32,225 nt of DNA from contig CAIMUS010000319.1 of NCBI GenBank assembly GCA_903844665.1, positions 1 to 32,225 of the forward strand, in the 5' to 3' direction. Of the stretch, positions 22,116 through 30,036 are shown piece after piece. Source of the DNA: an uncultured Pseudomonadota bacterium. GTDB lineage: Bacteria > Pseudomonadota > Gammaproteobacteria > Competibacterales > Competibacteraceae. The position numbers and the translations under genes were made by a program. The notes under the pieces were generated by a model, which did no database searches, was not told the DNA's origin, and worked only from the letters and a program-made list of their open reading frames with translations. Each line of letters begins with the position of its first letter. The stretch's first letter is position 1.

Positions 22116-22730
22116 TTTGATCCAGCGTTTGATACGCTTGGCAATACTGCGGTCTTTTTGCGTATAATTGGAGACTCGCTTAGGCTTGACCCAACTGAGT
22201 TGGATGATACGACGTTCCCCCTCGAACGGCTTATGGCCATGGAAGGAGTTATCGCTGCGACGGAACACCAGCAACGTACCACCCACCGGCGGCGCCTCGG
22301 CGGCGTAATCCTCCATATCGGTGGCGGAGCGCAGCAGGCGCAGTTTCCCCCCTTCACTCGACCAGTCGGTATTCAAGTAGACCAACACGGTGATAATTTT
22401 GGTTTTGGAGTCGGTATGAATATCGCCGTCGCTGGGTTCGCAGTAGCCACGCACGGTGATCATGGTCGGGCAATCGGTCAGGTCGACGTCAAATTTGGTC
22501 GTGATCTGGCGTGCGAACTCAGGGCCTTGCAGTTCGTCCAGCAAAGCCTGGAAACCGGGACCATAGTGCAACTCTTCCAGGGGAAAATTACCCGGCCCCG
22601 CCATCGGCGGGAAATCCCGATTGATCCCGGCCAGCGCTTCGGTCTCGATGAAGGCCGGCACGATCAGAAAATCGAAAGGATCGCGTTGTAAGGGCGTGGC
22701 CGCCAAGGCGGCTAGATTGAACATTGACAT
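22107..22730 (-). CDS. 2-oxoglutarate/Fe(II)-dependent oxygenase (prolyl 4-hydroxylase-like)
   Basis: A 207-residue protein with a double-stranded beta-helix core. The iron ligands are His105 and Asp107 in GDIHTDSKTK and His164 in NSFHGHKP. The 2-oxoglutarate-binding Arg is at 173 or 174 (EGERRIIQLSWV). The N-terminal PFDFLIVPAFIETEALAGIN and the YLNTDWSSEGGKLRLL strand are typical of bacterial prolyl-hydroxylase-like enzymes. The C-terminus is unusually basic (QKDRSIAKRIKRWIKAA). Such enzymes hydroxylate protein side chains, sugars or small molecules; the substrate here is unknown. Two adjacent ATGs (22730, 22724) are possible starts. It is divergent from the sulfotransferase across a repeat-filled gap. 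Confidence 0.88.
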   Translation of the reverse strand: MSMFNLAALAATPLQRDPFDFLIVPAFIETEALAGINRDFPPMAGPGNFPLEELHYGPGFQALLDELQGPEFARQITTKFDVDLTDCPTMITVRGYCEPSDGDIHTDSKTKIITVLVYLNTDWSSEGGKLRLLRSATDMEDYAAEAPPVGGTLLVFRRSDNSFHGHKPFEGERRIIQLSWVKPKRVSNYTQKDRSIAKRIKRWIKAA

Positions 22731-22857
22731 ATGGGGTTACTCGGAACGGCAAACTGTAAGTTTATGGTCTATCCGGCTATGGAATGGGATGCTTAACCCT
22801 ATATTATTAAAGCATAACAGGATTCACCGCTTGGGGCTATTTCCGGCAACCCCCCCT

Positions 22858-23047
22858 GTCGGGTTACGGCGCGCCCACAAAGTCTCTGCCATCTCCAGGC
22901 CTGGCTGAAGGCGCGCCTAACTGGTCATGCTTTTCGGAGAGAAGCACTCCCAGTGATGAAAATCGGCCCATACGTCGGGTTACGGTGCGCCCGCCAGGTT
23001 TCTGCTATCTCCAGGCTTGGCGGAAGGGCGCACCTAACCCGACCTAC
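22858..23047. repeat. Two related GTCGGGTTACGG palindromic units
   Basis: Unit A (22858-22922) and unit B (22974-23043) are about 65 bp each and share GGGTTACGG-GCGCCC, TCTCCAGGC and GGCGC-CCTAAC blocks. Unit B is a palindrome: GTCGGGTTACGGTGCGCCC against GGGCGCACCTAACCCGAC. The pair fills most of the 384-bp gap between the oxygenase and the sulfotransferase, together with the tandem repeat at 23037-23090. The remaining 22731-22857 shows no gene or signal I can name. Confidence 0.8.
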
Positions 23048-23090
23048 GGGGATTTTCACGGTAACCCGACCTACGAGGATTTTCACGGTA
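23037..23090. repeat. 27-bp tandem repeat, two copies
   Basis: ACCCGACCTACG-GATTTTCACGGTA is present twice back to back (23037-23063 and 23064-23090) with one mismatch. The first copy overlaps the end of the preceding palindromic unit. It ends 24 bp before the sulfotransferase start, close enough to affect its promoter or ribosome access. Confidence 0.85.
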
Positions 23091-23114
23091 ACAACGAACT
23101 AAGGTAACACTGCC

Positions 23115-24038
23115 ATGCATACGATCATCAAAAAAATCACGCGGGAAGCCACTTTGTTGGCGCTCTTTTTCCTTCCCAAGGAAAAAAAGATACGCATCGA
23201 GCGCCGGCTGCGCGGTCGCGAGGAATTCCACCGCCTGCAACAGGCGGATTGCGTTATCGTCTCCTTTGGCAAAAGCGGTCGTACCTGGCTGCGCGTCATG
23301 CTGTCGCGGTTCTATCAGGTGAAACACAACCTGTCCCGGCGCAGTTTTCTCGGCTTCGATAATTTTCATCGCAAGAACCCGGCCATTCCCAAGGTGTTCT
23401 TCACTCACGACAATTATCTGAAGGATTATACCGAGCATAAGGATTCCAAAGTCGATTTCTACGACAAGAAGGTCGTTCTGCTGGCGCGCGACCCGCGCGA
23501 CGTGGCGGTATCGCAATTTTTCCAGTGGAAGTATCGGATGCGGCCGCATAAGAAAGGGTTAAACAACTATCCAGATCATCAGCAGGACATTTCGGTCTAT
23601 GACTTCGTCATCGACCCCGACGCCGGTCTGCCCAAGATTATCGACTTTATGAACGACTGGGCGCGGGAGCTGCCCCGGATCGAAAATATGCTGATCGTGC
23701 GGTATGAGGACATGCGGGCGCAGCCGGAGGCGGTATTGAAGCAGATTGTCGAGTTCATGGGGACGCCCGGCTCGACGGAAGATATTCGCGAGGCGGTAAC
23801 TTTTGCCTCTTACGACAATATGAAGAAACTGGAAGAGAAGAAAATATTCTGGCTGAGCGGCAACCGGCTGGTGCCCAAGGACAAGAGCAATCCCAATTCC
23901 TTTAAGGTGCGCCGGGCCAAGGTGGGCGGTTATCGCGATTATTTCGATGATCGGCAGGTGGCGGCAATCGATGCCCAGGTGCATGACAGGCTGGCGCCGC
24001 TGTATGGTTATAGCAGCGACAGCGCTCCTGCCGGGTGA
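23115..24038 (+). CDS. Sulfotransferase domain protein
   Basis: A 307-residue PAPS-dependent sulfotransferase. The 5'-phosphosulfate loop is SFGKSGRTWLRVML (50-63). The 3'-phosphate-binding motif is LLARDPRDVAVSQFFQWKY (about 122-140), and the C-terminal KVGGYRDYFDDRQ matches the RKGxxGDW-type motif. FFTHDNY around residue 98 could give the catalytic His. LPRIENMLIVRYEDMRAQPE is the usual second-half block. It transfers sulfate from PAPS to a sugar, lipid or protein hydroxyl. The N-terminus has one hydrophobic run (ATLLALFFLP) but no cleavage site, so it is probably cytoplasmic or peripherally bound. Neighbouring ELM1-family and oxygenase genes suggest glycan or surface-molecule modification. 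Confidence 0.9.
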   Translation: MHTIIKKITREATLLALFFLPKEKKIRIERRLRGREEFHRLQQADCVIVSFGKSGRTWLRVMLSRFYQVKHNLSRRSFLGFDNFHRKNPAIPKVFFTHDNYLKDYTEHKDSKVDFYDKKVVLLARDPRDVAVSQFFQWKYRMRPHKKGLNNYPDHQQDISVYDFVIDPDAGLPKIIDFMNDWARELPRIENMLIVRYEDMRAQPEAVLKQIVEFMGTPGSTEDIREAVTFASYDNMKKLEEKKIFWLSGNRLVPKDKSNPNSFKVRRAKVGGYRDYFDDRQVAAIDAQVHDRLAPLYGYSSDSAPAG

Positions 24039-24165
24039 ACAACGGGTGAAAATTCTGGTCTGGATTGGTATGGCCGTCGTTGCCGAAGCGCAAAGACTCA
24101 TCCTGAGCCGGAATCCAAGCAAAGAACAGATTAACCGCATATCAACCTCGTGAAAGGCGCCACCC

Positions 24166-24564
24166 ATGGATACACTCTCCTTAAGAAATGATATCGACAA
24201 ACCATCCCGCCAGAATGCTGAGCGGCAATCATCCCAGACCTCGACCAAGCCAGCGTCTAACGTGCTGCAGGCGAATTTCCTGGGCAACTTGATCGGCCAT
24301 ACAGTCACCGTCTATCTGGTCAATGGCATCCGTCTGTCCGGCCAGCTCCAGCAAATGGACCAGTACACCCTGTTGTTGGGTGGAGCGGAGGGGGGGCCAC
24401 CCCAGTTGGTATTCAAGCATGCGATCAGCACCATCCAGCCCGCCGATACGGGCGGAGGCGGCCACCGCTGGCCTCCGGGCAGGATGAGCCGCAATCGCCT
24501 GCCGGAACGGGATTACAACCGGGCGGTAAGAGATACGGAGGACACTCAGACCGAGGACTACTAA
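24166..24564 (+). CDS. Divergent Hfq-like Sm-fold RNA-binding protein
   Basis: Residues about 34-92 of this 132-residue protein match Hfq: LQANFLGNLIGHTVTVYLVN and GIRLSGQLQQMDQYTLLL form the Sm1 motif, and LVFKHAISTIQP is the Sm2 motif, with the YKHA signature changed to FKHA. Between them lies a longer loop, GGAEGGPPQ. It has a 33-residue polar N-terminal extension and a 40-residue Arg/Asp-rich C-terminal tail, whereas canonical Hfq has almost no N-terminal extension. Canonical hfq normally sits by miaA-hflX; this gene instead follows a sulfotransferase and precedes a REP-like element, so it is probably a second, specialised paralogue. A weak AAGG lies before the ATG. RNA binding is inferred, not shown. 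Confidence 0.85.
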   Translation: MDTLSLRNDIDKPSRQNAERQSSQTSTKPASNVLQANFLGNLIGHTVTVYLVNGIRLSGQLQQMDQYTLLLGGAEGGPPQLVFKHAISTIQPADTGGGGHRWPPGRMSRNRLPERDYNRAVRDTEDTQTEDY

Positions 24565-24604
24565 GAGGCTATACCAAATGGGCGTAACCAGTCGCCCGCT
24601 CTCG

Positions 24605-24680
24605 TGTAGGAGCGAGCTTGCTCGCGAAGGGAGCGGTCACCAGCAAGCTGGTGTTGTTCGCGAGCAAGCTCGCTCCTACA
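24605..24680. repeat. REP-like palindromic element, copy 2
   Basis: TGTAGGAGCGAGCTTGCTCG (24605-24624) and its inverse CGAGCAAGCTCGCTCCTACA (24661-24680) flank GGAGCGGTCACCAGCAAGC. It equals the reverse complement of 395-466 apart from a few central changes. It begins 40 nt after the Hfq-like stop. The rest of the 410-bp gap (24681-24975) holds a minus-strand terminator and no supported gene. Confidence 0.85.
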
Positions 24681-24836
24681 GGCGCCTTGAAGGGCTAATA
24701 CATGGGCTTCGACTCCACCCAGAAACCGCAGCAGTTCTGCACCCAGCACAGCATGACCACCATCGTGGCCGTCCATGCGGCCAGGAATACCTGATCCGCT
24801 TGGAGTGCAGGCCGGCGCTGGAGGAAGGGAGGGGAT

Positions 24837-24864
24837 AAAAAAAGCCAGCGTCCTGACTGCTGGC
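24837..24864 (-). terminator. Intrinsic terminator for the XRE regulator transcript
   Basis: Read on the minus strand, GCCAGC (24864-24859) pairs with GCTGGC (24849-24844) around AGTCAGGAC and is followed directly by seven T residues (24843-24837). This is a good Rho-independent terminator, about 110 bp downstream of the XRE gene. A 68-codon minus frame running through it is therefore not considered a gene. Confidence 0.8.
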
Positions 24865-24975
24865 TAATACTTAAGGGGAGGATTAAGCCCAAAACGACCA
24901 TTGGGTGAGATGCATTCTACCCGATCGGCTGGGCCGGAACTGTTAAGGAGTGTTAATTCGCCTGCCTGGACGCCA

Positions 24976-25455
24976 TCAGCTCACCGCTGTCCCTGGCGGT
25001 CCTGCCGACCGTAACGTGAACAGAATCTGGACCCATCCATCCCGCCGCGCCAGGTGCGCATGGCGCCAGTGGGTCGCCAGCCCGATCAGAGCCCGCCACT
25101 CCGCCGGTTCGATTTGCAGCACCTCCAGCAGGTCTCGCGCGGCGGCCAGATCTCGCAATCCTTCGGGAAGATCATAGCGGCCGCGGATGACCTCCAGGGG
25201 ATCGTCCACCTGATAAGGGTCCGGCGCCGGCTCGCTCACCTGCCCGGCCAGATAGCCCATCGACACGCCCAGGGCATCGACCAAACGTTTGAGCACAGCG
25301 AAACTGATGCCGCGATCCTGCTTTTCCAGGTAGCTGATATAGGACTGATCGACACCGATCTTCCCGGCCAGCTTATGTTGGGTCAGTCTGGCCGCCTGCC
25401 GCGCCTGCCGCAGCCGGCTATGGTCCAGTTTATTGTCGCTATTCTCGTCGCTCAT
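24976..25455 (-). CDS. XRE/Cro-type transcriptional regulator
   Basis: From the ATG at 25455 the protein has 159 residues. The HTH_3 domain lies near the N-terminus (about 12-68): RLRQARQAARLTQHKLAGKI, GVDQSYISYLEKQDRGISF and LKRLVDALGVSMGYLAG. The C-terminal half (PYQVDDPLEVIRGRYDLPEG, EWRALIGLATHWRHAHLARR) is a helical region I cannot assign. A TTG at 25467 would add four residues. It is divergent from the Toprim gene, 100 bp apart, and probably controls it and itself. An intrinsic terminator follows. This is the standard layout of a repressor with a replication or mobile-element gene. Confidence 0.9.
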   Translation of the reverse strand: MSDENSDNKLDHSRLRQARQAARLTQHKLAGKIGVDQSYISYLEKQDRGISFAVLKRLVDALGVSMGYLAGQVSEPAPDPYQVDDPLEVIRGRYDLPEGLRDLAAARDLLEVLQIEPAEWRALIGLATHWRHAHLARRDGWVQILFTLRSAGPPGTAVS

Positions 25456-25557
25456 GGGAGGAAACAACAGCCATCGGTTCAGGTTGAAAGCTCTGGATAA
25501 GCAGGAATTAATGATTTATTATTATAAAATGATTTGAATATTAATCAAAGGCTGATT

Positions 25558-26583
25558 ATGTTAGCCGCCAGATCGGGTCCTGTCGCCAGTTGTTATCGTG
25601 ATCCTCCGAACCGGATCGAACCGGAGACCCGCTTGCGGGCGGCATTAAAGCAGGCGGGCCAGCCTTACGAAGGGCCGTTCCGATATGGCGAATTCATCCG
25701 TTATGGCGACAAGGGCAGGAGCCGGCCCTGCTGGCTGATCATTCACCAGTTTGGCAACGGCCATCTGACAGCCGTATTCGGCGATTGGCGGCAAGGCTCC
25801 CGGCACGAGTTCAGGTCCTGGAGCGATGCTGCTTTTTCCTTCCCGATGGAATGGCGGCGCGAACTGGAGGAGTGGCGATGTCGGCAGGAGGCGGCGGTCG
25901 CCGCCAGACAGGCGCAGGCCGCCCGGCTGGCGGCGGAGCTATGGGGGCGGCTGGCGCTCACGGGTAACCACCCCTATCTGGAACGCAAGCAGGTTCCCGC
26001 CATGGGAGTGCGCTTCGGTTCCGACGAGCAGGGTCGCGGTCCCTGCCTGGTGATCCCGCTACGCAAACCGGGCGAGGCGCTCACCAGCTTGCAGTTTATC
26101 TATCCCGACGGCCGCAAGCACTTTCTGCGCGGCGGCGCCAAGAAAGGGGCGTTCCACGTTCTGGGCGGGATCGGCCCGGACAGCCTGCTCTATCTGGCGG
26201 AAGGTTATGCCACGGCAGCCAGTCTGCATCTGGCGACCGGCCGGCCGGCGGTGGTGGCCTTCGATGCCGGCAATCTGGCGGCGGTGGCGGCGGCGCTCCG
26301 ACGCATCTATCCGGCTGCCCGGTTGGTGCTGGCGGCGGACAACGATCGATGGAAAGCCGCCGAGATCGGCCCGGATGGCCGCCCCAAGGGTAACACCGGG
26401 GTCATGAAAGCCGCGGCGGTGGCCCGGCAATACGGCGCCTACCTGGTCGTGCCCGATTTCACCGGCCTGGATACCCATGACAGGCCGACCGATTTCAATG
26501 ATCTGGCGCGGCTGGCCGGTCTGGAGGAGGTAAGGCGGCAGCTTTCGCGTCCTGTGCGGCCAGGGCGGCCTTTTTCGCCTTGA
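25558..26583 (+). CDS. Toprim domain primase-like protein
   Basis: A 341-residue protein, ATG at 25558 with AAAGG about 7 nt upstream. Residues 20-90 form an N-terminal region with [11 protein letters not shown] and [19 protein letters not shown], as in plasmid and phage primase-helicase N-termini. Residues 135-205 include [34 protein letters not shown] and [14 protein letters not shown]. The Toprim core follows: Glu215 in [14 protein letters not shown] and Asp261-x-Asp263 in LVLAADND, with [12 protein letters not shown] at the end. No helicase motif is present, so it is the primase half only. Its last 89 bp overlap rnfB on the other strand. The divergent XRE regulator suggests origin from an integrated plasmid or phage. 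Confidence 0.85.
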   Translation: MLAARSGPVASCYRDPPNRIEPETRLRAALKQAGQPYEGPFRYGEFIRYGDKGRSRPCWLIIHQFGNGHLTAVFGDWRQGSRHEFRSWSDAAFSFPMEWRRELEEWRCRQEAAVAARQAQAARLAAELWGRLALTGNHPYLERKQVPAMGVRFGSDEQGRGPCLVIPLRKPGEALTSLQFIYPDGRKHFLRGGAKKGAFHVLGGIGPDSLLYLAEGYATAASLHLATGRPAVVAFDAGNLAAVAAALRRIYPAARLVLAADNDRWKAAEIGPDGRPKGNTGVMKAAAVARQYGAYLVVPDFTGLDTHDRPTDFNDLARLAGLEEVRRQLSRPVRPGRPFSP

Positions 26584-27193
26584 CGCGGGCGACCGCCGCC
26601 TGAATCGCCTGTTTCAATTCATCCCGGCTGGGGGTGGAGGTTGCCCTGGTGGTGGCCGCTGTCTTGCTGCGCAGACGGGCTTCTTTCTCCTGCCGGTCGC
26701 GTTCCAGCCGGGCCAGGCGGGCGGTGTGGCGGCGGCGGGCGCGATCGGCCCGTTGTCGATCCCATTCCGGGGGTTGGGCGGGTTGCAGCGTGATGCAGTC
26801 GACCGGGCAGGGAGGAAGGCATAATTCGCAGCCGGTGCACTCCTGGGCGATGACCGTATGCATTTGTTTGGCCGCTCCCAGAATAGCGTCCACCGGACAG
26901 GCCTGAATGCACAGGGTACAGCCGATACAGGCTGGTTCGTCGATGACCGCCACCTGTCTGGGCTGGTGAACGCCGTGCGTCGGGTTCAGCGGCTTGGGGG
27001 CGCGGTCCAGGACAGCGGCCAGCGCCTCAATGACCGCCTCTCCGCCCGGCGGACATTGGTTAATATCCGCCTGGCCGGTGGCGATGGCTGTCGCATAAGG
27101 ACGGCAGCCGGCAAAGCCGCATTGCCGGCACTGGGTCTGCGGCAACAGCGCATCGATCCGCTCGGCAATGGGGTCGGGTTCGACCTGGGACAA
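26495..27193 (-). CDS. rnfB: RnfB/RsxB-like electron-transfer ferredoxin, without membrane anchor
   Basis: Starting at TTG 27193 (GAGGT 7 nt upstream) the 232-residue protein opens [20 protein letters not shown]. Cys22, 25, 30 and 47 ([15 protein letters not shown]) bind one [4Fe-4S] cluster in the Fe-S/FeS4 domain. Two ferredoxin motifs follow: [16 protein letters not shown] and [16 protein letters not shown]. The C-terminal 90 residues are an Arg/Lys/Ala-rich helical tail. RnfB passes electrons in the Rnf/Rsx complex. The usual N-terminal membrane helix is absent, as in some betaproteobacterial RsxB, and no other rnf gene is near. A longer frame from 27292 reads through an intergenic palindrome (27216-27316), so it is rejected. 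The last 89 bp are antisense to the Toprim gene. Confidence 0.86.
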   Translation of the reverse strand: MSQVEPDPIAERIDALLPQTQCRQCGFAGCRPYATAIATGQADINQCPPGGEAVIEALAAVLDRAPKPLNPTHGVHQPRQVAVIDEPACIGCTLCIQACPVDAILGAAKQMHTVIAQECTGCELCLPPCPVDCITLQPAQPPEWDRQRADRARRRHTARLARLERDRQEKEARLRSKTAATTRATSTPSRDELKQAIQAAVARVKAKKAALAAQDAKAAALPPPDRPAAPDH

Positions 27194-27215
27194 CGCGATG
27201 ACCTCGTGAATGACT

Positions 27216-27316
27216 GTAGAGCCGGCATCTTGCCGGCTAAAGTTGTTAAGGGTGGGCAGCTTGTCTGCCCACGCGGGTTGTCTGGGTATCAACAGCCGGC
27301 AAAATGCCGGCGCTAC
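27216..27316. repeat. Inverted GTAGAGCCGGCA element
   Basis: GTAGAGCCGGCATCTTGCCGGC at the left and GCCGGCAAAATGCCGGCGCTAC at the right are inverted copies. Between them GGGTGGGCAGCTTGTCTGCCCAC forms a second hairpin. The element lies just upstream of the proposed rnfB start and extends the open frame by chance. Confidence 0.75.
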
Positions 27317-27328
27317 TAGGGAATCCCC

Positions 27329-27356
27329 GTAGGGGCGGTTCGCGAACCGCCCCTAC
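27329..27356. repeat. 28-bp palindrome, copy 1
   Basis: GTAGGGGCGGTTCG followed by its exact inverse CGAACCGCCCCTAC, a perfect 28-bp palindrome. An identical copy is at 28714-28741. The two copies bracket the patatin gene. Confidence 0.9.
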
Positions 27357-27398
27357 GGGCTCAGCCTGTAAAGCGTCCCGACTTAAGTGGATACCCCT

Positions 27399-28679
27399 TT
27401 AGCGGGCCGGGGGAACCGGAATGGCCGACGGCGGCATCGCGGCCTCTTTTTGCGGAACAGCGCTTTCCTGGGGCACAAAACCCGGCGGCGCCTTCGCCCA
27501 AGGGTAGCCTTTGGCCGCCATCCGGTAGCCCAGGTCGAAAAGCTGGCGCATATAGTTGGTATCGAATTCTTCCTCGCGACGCACGTCGAAGCTCGATGGA
27601 ATATAGGCCAGGTTGTAATCCAAGCCATCCCGCTTAGCGATCAGGTAGATACGATACAGATCGCCGACGCCCTGGGTCTGAATCAGGGTGAAGATAGCCC
27701 GCCTGGCGATGGACATCGTTCTACGCTCCACCTCGGCCCAGTCCGGGTCCAGCCGACTGTTACGGATGATATACAGTACCCGCTCGCGCTCGACACCCTG
27801 GGCGCGCGCCAGTTCCTGGACATTGATACTGGCGGGATAGATGAAGACCTGCGCCGTGGCGCCGCCGTCCACATGCATTTCCTGGTATTGGCGGCCGTCC
27901 GCTTCGACATCGATCAACACCGGCGGAAAGGCGCCGGGAATCGACGCCGAGGCAATCATGATGGTCTGAAACAGTTCCAATGCCTTGCGATGATGGCTGG
28001 CGGCGATCCTGGTCATGTTCCAGATGATGGGCTGTTGTGCATCGAGGTCGGTCGTGGCCACCAACAGCAACCGACCCTTTTCATATTCGGCGGCGATAGC
28101 ATCCAGCAGCGTCTGATTCACATACTTTTGCAGCAACTTCCACAGGGGCTGGTTATCAGCCATGGCATCACCGAACAGAGATGCCAACAGACTCCGGCGA
28201 ATCATAATGTTCCTGGGTGAGACCGTTGTGTAGACCTCTTTCAGAGTGGCGTCGTAGGCCGGTCCCAGAAAGGCAAAAGGTGCGGTCAGCGCACCGGTGC
28301 TGATGCCGGTCACCAGGTTGAACGATGGCCGGTTACCGGCCGTTGTCCAGCCGTTCAACAGCCCGGCGCCGAAGGCGCCATTATCCCCGCCGCCGGAAAT
28401 GGCCAAAAACACTGCGGGTGGGAGAGGACCTTGAAGGCCGTGTGCGACCCGGTAGGTCAGTTGGCGCCTGAGCGCGTCCTGGCCCTCGCGCACCATGGCC
28501 TCCTGATCCTTAAGGACGCGGTAACGTACACCTTCGAGGCCGGGGATGACCGCCTGATCTTGCAGCGCCTCGGGGACGGCGGTGTGGCGTGTGGGCGTGG
28601 CGCATGCCTGAAGGAAAAGCAGAACCACCACGGTCAACAGGAAGAGCGTTGTACGTAAGGTTGATGCCGTTTGTTTCAT
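27399..28679 (-). CDS. Patatin-like phospholipase lipoprotein
   Basis: A 426-residue lipoprotein (LLFLQAC, Cys26) with a patatin domain (about 88-310). The oxyanion loop is SGGGDNGAFGAGLL (95-108), the nucleophile Ser127 is in VTGISTGALTAPFAFLG, and the Asp of the dyad is Asp271 in HVDGGATAQVFIYP. These give a Ser-Asp lipid acyl hydrolase, expected to face the periplasm from a membrane anchor. The C-terminal 120 residues, including RRAIFTLIQTQGVGDLYRIY and EEEFDTNYMRQLFDLGYRMA, match the remainder of this family. A Pro/Ala tail ends the protein. It appears monocistronic and is bracketed by two identical 28-bp palindromes. Confidence 0.92.
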   Translation of the reverse strand: MKQTASTLRTTLFLLTVVVLLFLQACATPTRHTAVPEALQDQAVIPGLEGVRYRVLKDQEAMVREGQDALRRQLTYRVAHGLQGPLPPAVFLAISGGGDNGAFGAGLLNGWTTAGNRPSFNLVTGISTGALTAPFAFLGPAYDATLKEVYTTVSPRNIMIRRSLLASLFGDAMADNQPLWKLLQKYVNQTLLDAIAAEYEKGRLLLVATTDLDAQQPIIWNMTRIAASHHRKALELFQTIMIASASIPGAFPPVLIDVEADGRQYQEMHVDGGATAQVFIYPASINVQELARAQGVERERVLYIIRNSRLDPDWAEVERRTMSIARRAIFTLIQTQGVGDLYRIYLIAKRDGLDYNLAYIPSSFDVRREEEFDTNYMRQLFDLGYRMAAKGYPWAKAPPGFVPQESAVPQKEAAMPPSAIPVPPAR

Positions 28680-28713
28680 TAGAGTTACCTGATGAGTTGC
28701 AGCAGTTCGGAAA

Positions 28714-28741
28714 GTAGGGGCGGTTCGCGAACCGCCCCTAC
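28714..28741. repeat. 28-bp palindrome, copy 2
   Basis: Identical to 27329-27356. It lies 34 bp upstream of the patatin start codon. The following 28742-28960 stretch shows no gene or signal I can support. Confidence 0.9.
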
Positions 28742-28960
28742 ATGCTCCGGTTGCACCGTAGGGTATCGCTCGGCCGTTCGCCGAAGAGTTTATGGTACAC
28801 CACGGAAAACCGGGTAGTGCCTCTTAACTTCCGTGATGAATTTACTCCTTAATTTAACATTTTCCGGCTTACGTACCTCTTGTAGCCGGCATCACTCCAG
28901 CTTACCGGGCAATCAGTAAACTGCGCCGGCGAGGTGAAAGATGGGTCTCCATGCCGCCGC

Positions 28961-30013
28961 TTAACGCGGCGCGGTGACCAACTCGGCGTCGAAGAGATCC
29001 CCATGAGTGGGCCTGCCGCCGCTCAAGCCGAAATGGCGATAGGCATGCGGGGTGGCGGTCCGGCCGCGCGGGGTGCGCATGATAAATCCCTGCTGAATCA
29101 GGTAGGGTTCCAGCACCTCCTCGATCGTACCCCGTTCCTCGCCCAGGGCGGCGGCCAGGGTATCCAGACCGACCGGACCGCCGGCGAATTTATCGATTAT
29201 CAGCCACAGCAACTGCCGGTCCAGTTCGTCGAAGCCGCGCTGATCCACCTTCAGCAGTTCCAATCCCTGCCGGGCGACCTCGGTGCTGATCCGGCCGTCG
29301 GCCCGCACCTGGGCGTAGTCCCGCACCCGTCGCAACAGCCGGTTGGCGATACGCGGCGTTCCCCGCGAGCGCTGGCCGATCTCGGCAGCGCCTTCCAGTT
29401 CGGTTTCCACCGCCAGAATGCGGGCCGAGCGCTGCACGATCGACGTGAGTTCCTCGGGGCTGTAGAACTCCAGCCGGTGGACGATGCCGAAGCGGTCCCG
29501 CAGCGGCGACGTCAGCAGGCCGGTGCGGGTGGTGGCGCCCACCAGCGTAAACGGCGGCAGGTCCAGCTTGATCGAGCGGGCTGCCGGCCCTTCCCCGATC
29601 ATGATATCCAACTGGTAGTCCTCCATGGCCGGATACAGGATTTCCTCCACCACCGGGCTGAGGCGATGGATTTCATCCACGAACAGCACATCGCGCGGCT
29701 CCAGATTGGTCAGCAGCGCCGCCAGATCGCCGGGGCGCTCCAGTATCGGGCCGGAGGTCTGGCGCAGATTGACGCCCATTTCGGCGGCGATGATATGCGC
29801 CAGCGTGGTCTTGCCCAGACCCGGCGGGCCGAACAGCAGCACATGATCCAAGGCCTCGCGCCGGGCGCGAGCGGCGTGAATGAAAATCTCCAGTTGTTCG
29901 CGGATGGCTCGCTGGCCCACATAGTCGTTCAGCGTCCGCGGCCGGATGGCCCGGTCCAGGATGATTTCCTCGGTGACGGCTTTGGGATCGATCAGGCGCT
30001 CGGCTGGAATCAT
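28961..30013 (-). CDS. ruvB: Holliday junction branch migration helicase RuvB
   Basis: A 350-residue AAA+ motor with [20 protein letters not shown], Walker [14 protein letters not shown] (Gly62-Thr69), Walker [12 protein letters not shown] (Asp113, Glu114), sensor [19 protein letters not shown] and arginine finger in that block. The C-terminal winged helix has [22 protein letters not shown]. RuvB hexamers pump DNA through the RuvA-bound junction. It begins 23 bp after the ruvA stop in the yebC-ruvC-ruvA-ruvB order. Length is normal. Confidence 0.98.
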   Translation of the reverse strand: MIPAERLIDPKAVTEEIILDRAIRPRTLNDYVGQRAIREQLEIFIHAARARREALDHVLLFGPPGLGKTTLAHIIAAEMGVNLRQTSGPILERPGDLAALLTNLEPRDVLFVDEIHRLSPVVEEILYPAMEDYQLDIMIGEGPAARSIKLDLPPFTLVGATTRTGLLTSPLRDRFGIVHRLEFYSPEELTSIVQRSARILAVETELEGAAEIGQRSRGTPRIANRLLRRVRDYAQVRADGRISTEVARQGLELLKVDQRGFDELDRQLLWLIIDKFAGGPVGLDTLAAALGEERGTIEEVLEPYLIQQGFIMRTPRGRTATPHAYRHFGLSGGRPTHGDLFDAELVTAPR

Positions 30014-30036
30014 GATGGCGACTCACTCGATAAAAG

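Noticed and set aside
22858-23090. CRISPR-like appearance of repeated blocks
   Set aside because: There are only two palindromic units and a two-copy contiguous tandem repeat, with no regular unique spacers and no cas genes.
24695-24901. 68-codon minus-strand frame with a hydrophobic C-terminal half
   Set aside because: It runs straight through the strong intrinsic terminator at 24837-24864, whose T-run it would translate, and it has no ribosome binding site or recognisable family.
27194-27292. N-terminal extension of the rnfB frame
   Set aside because: The added 33 residues are coded mostly by an intergenic palindromic element; the TTG at 27193 has a well-spaced GAGGT and gives the expected family start.
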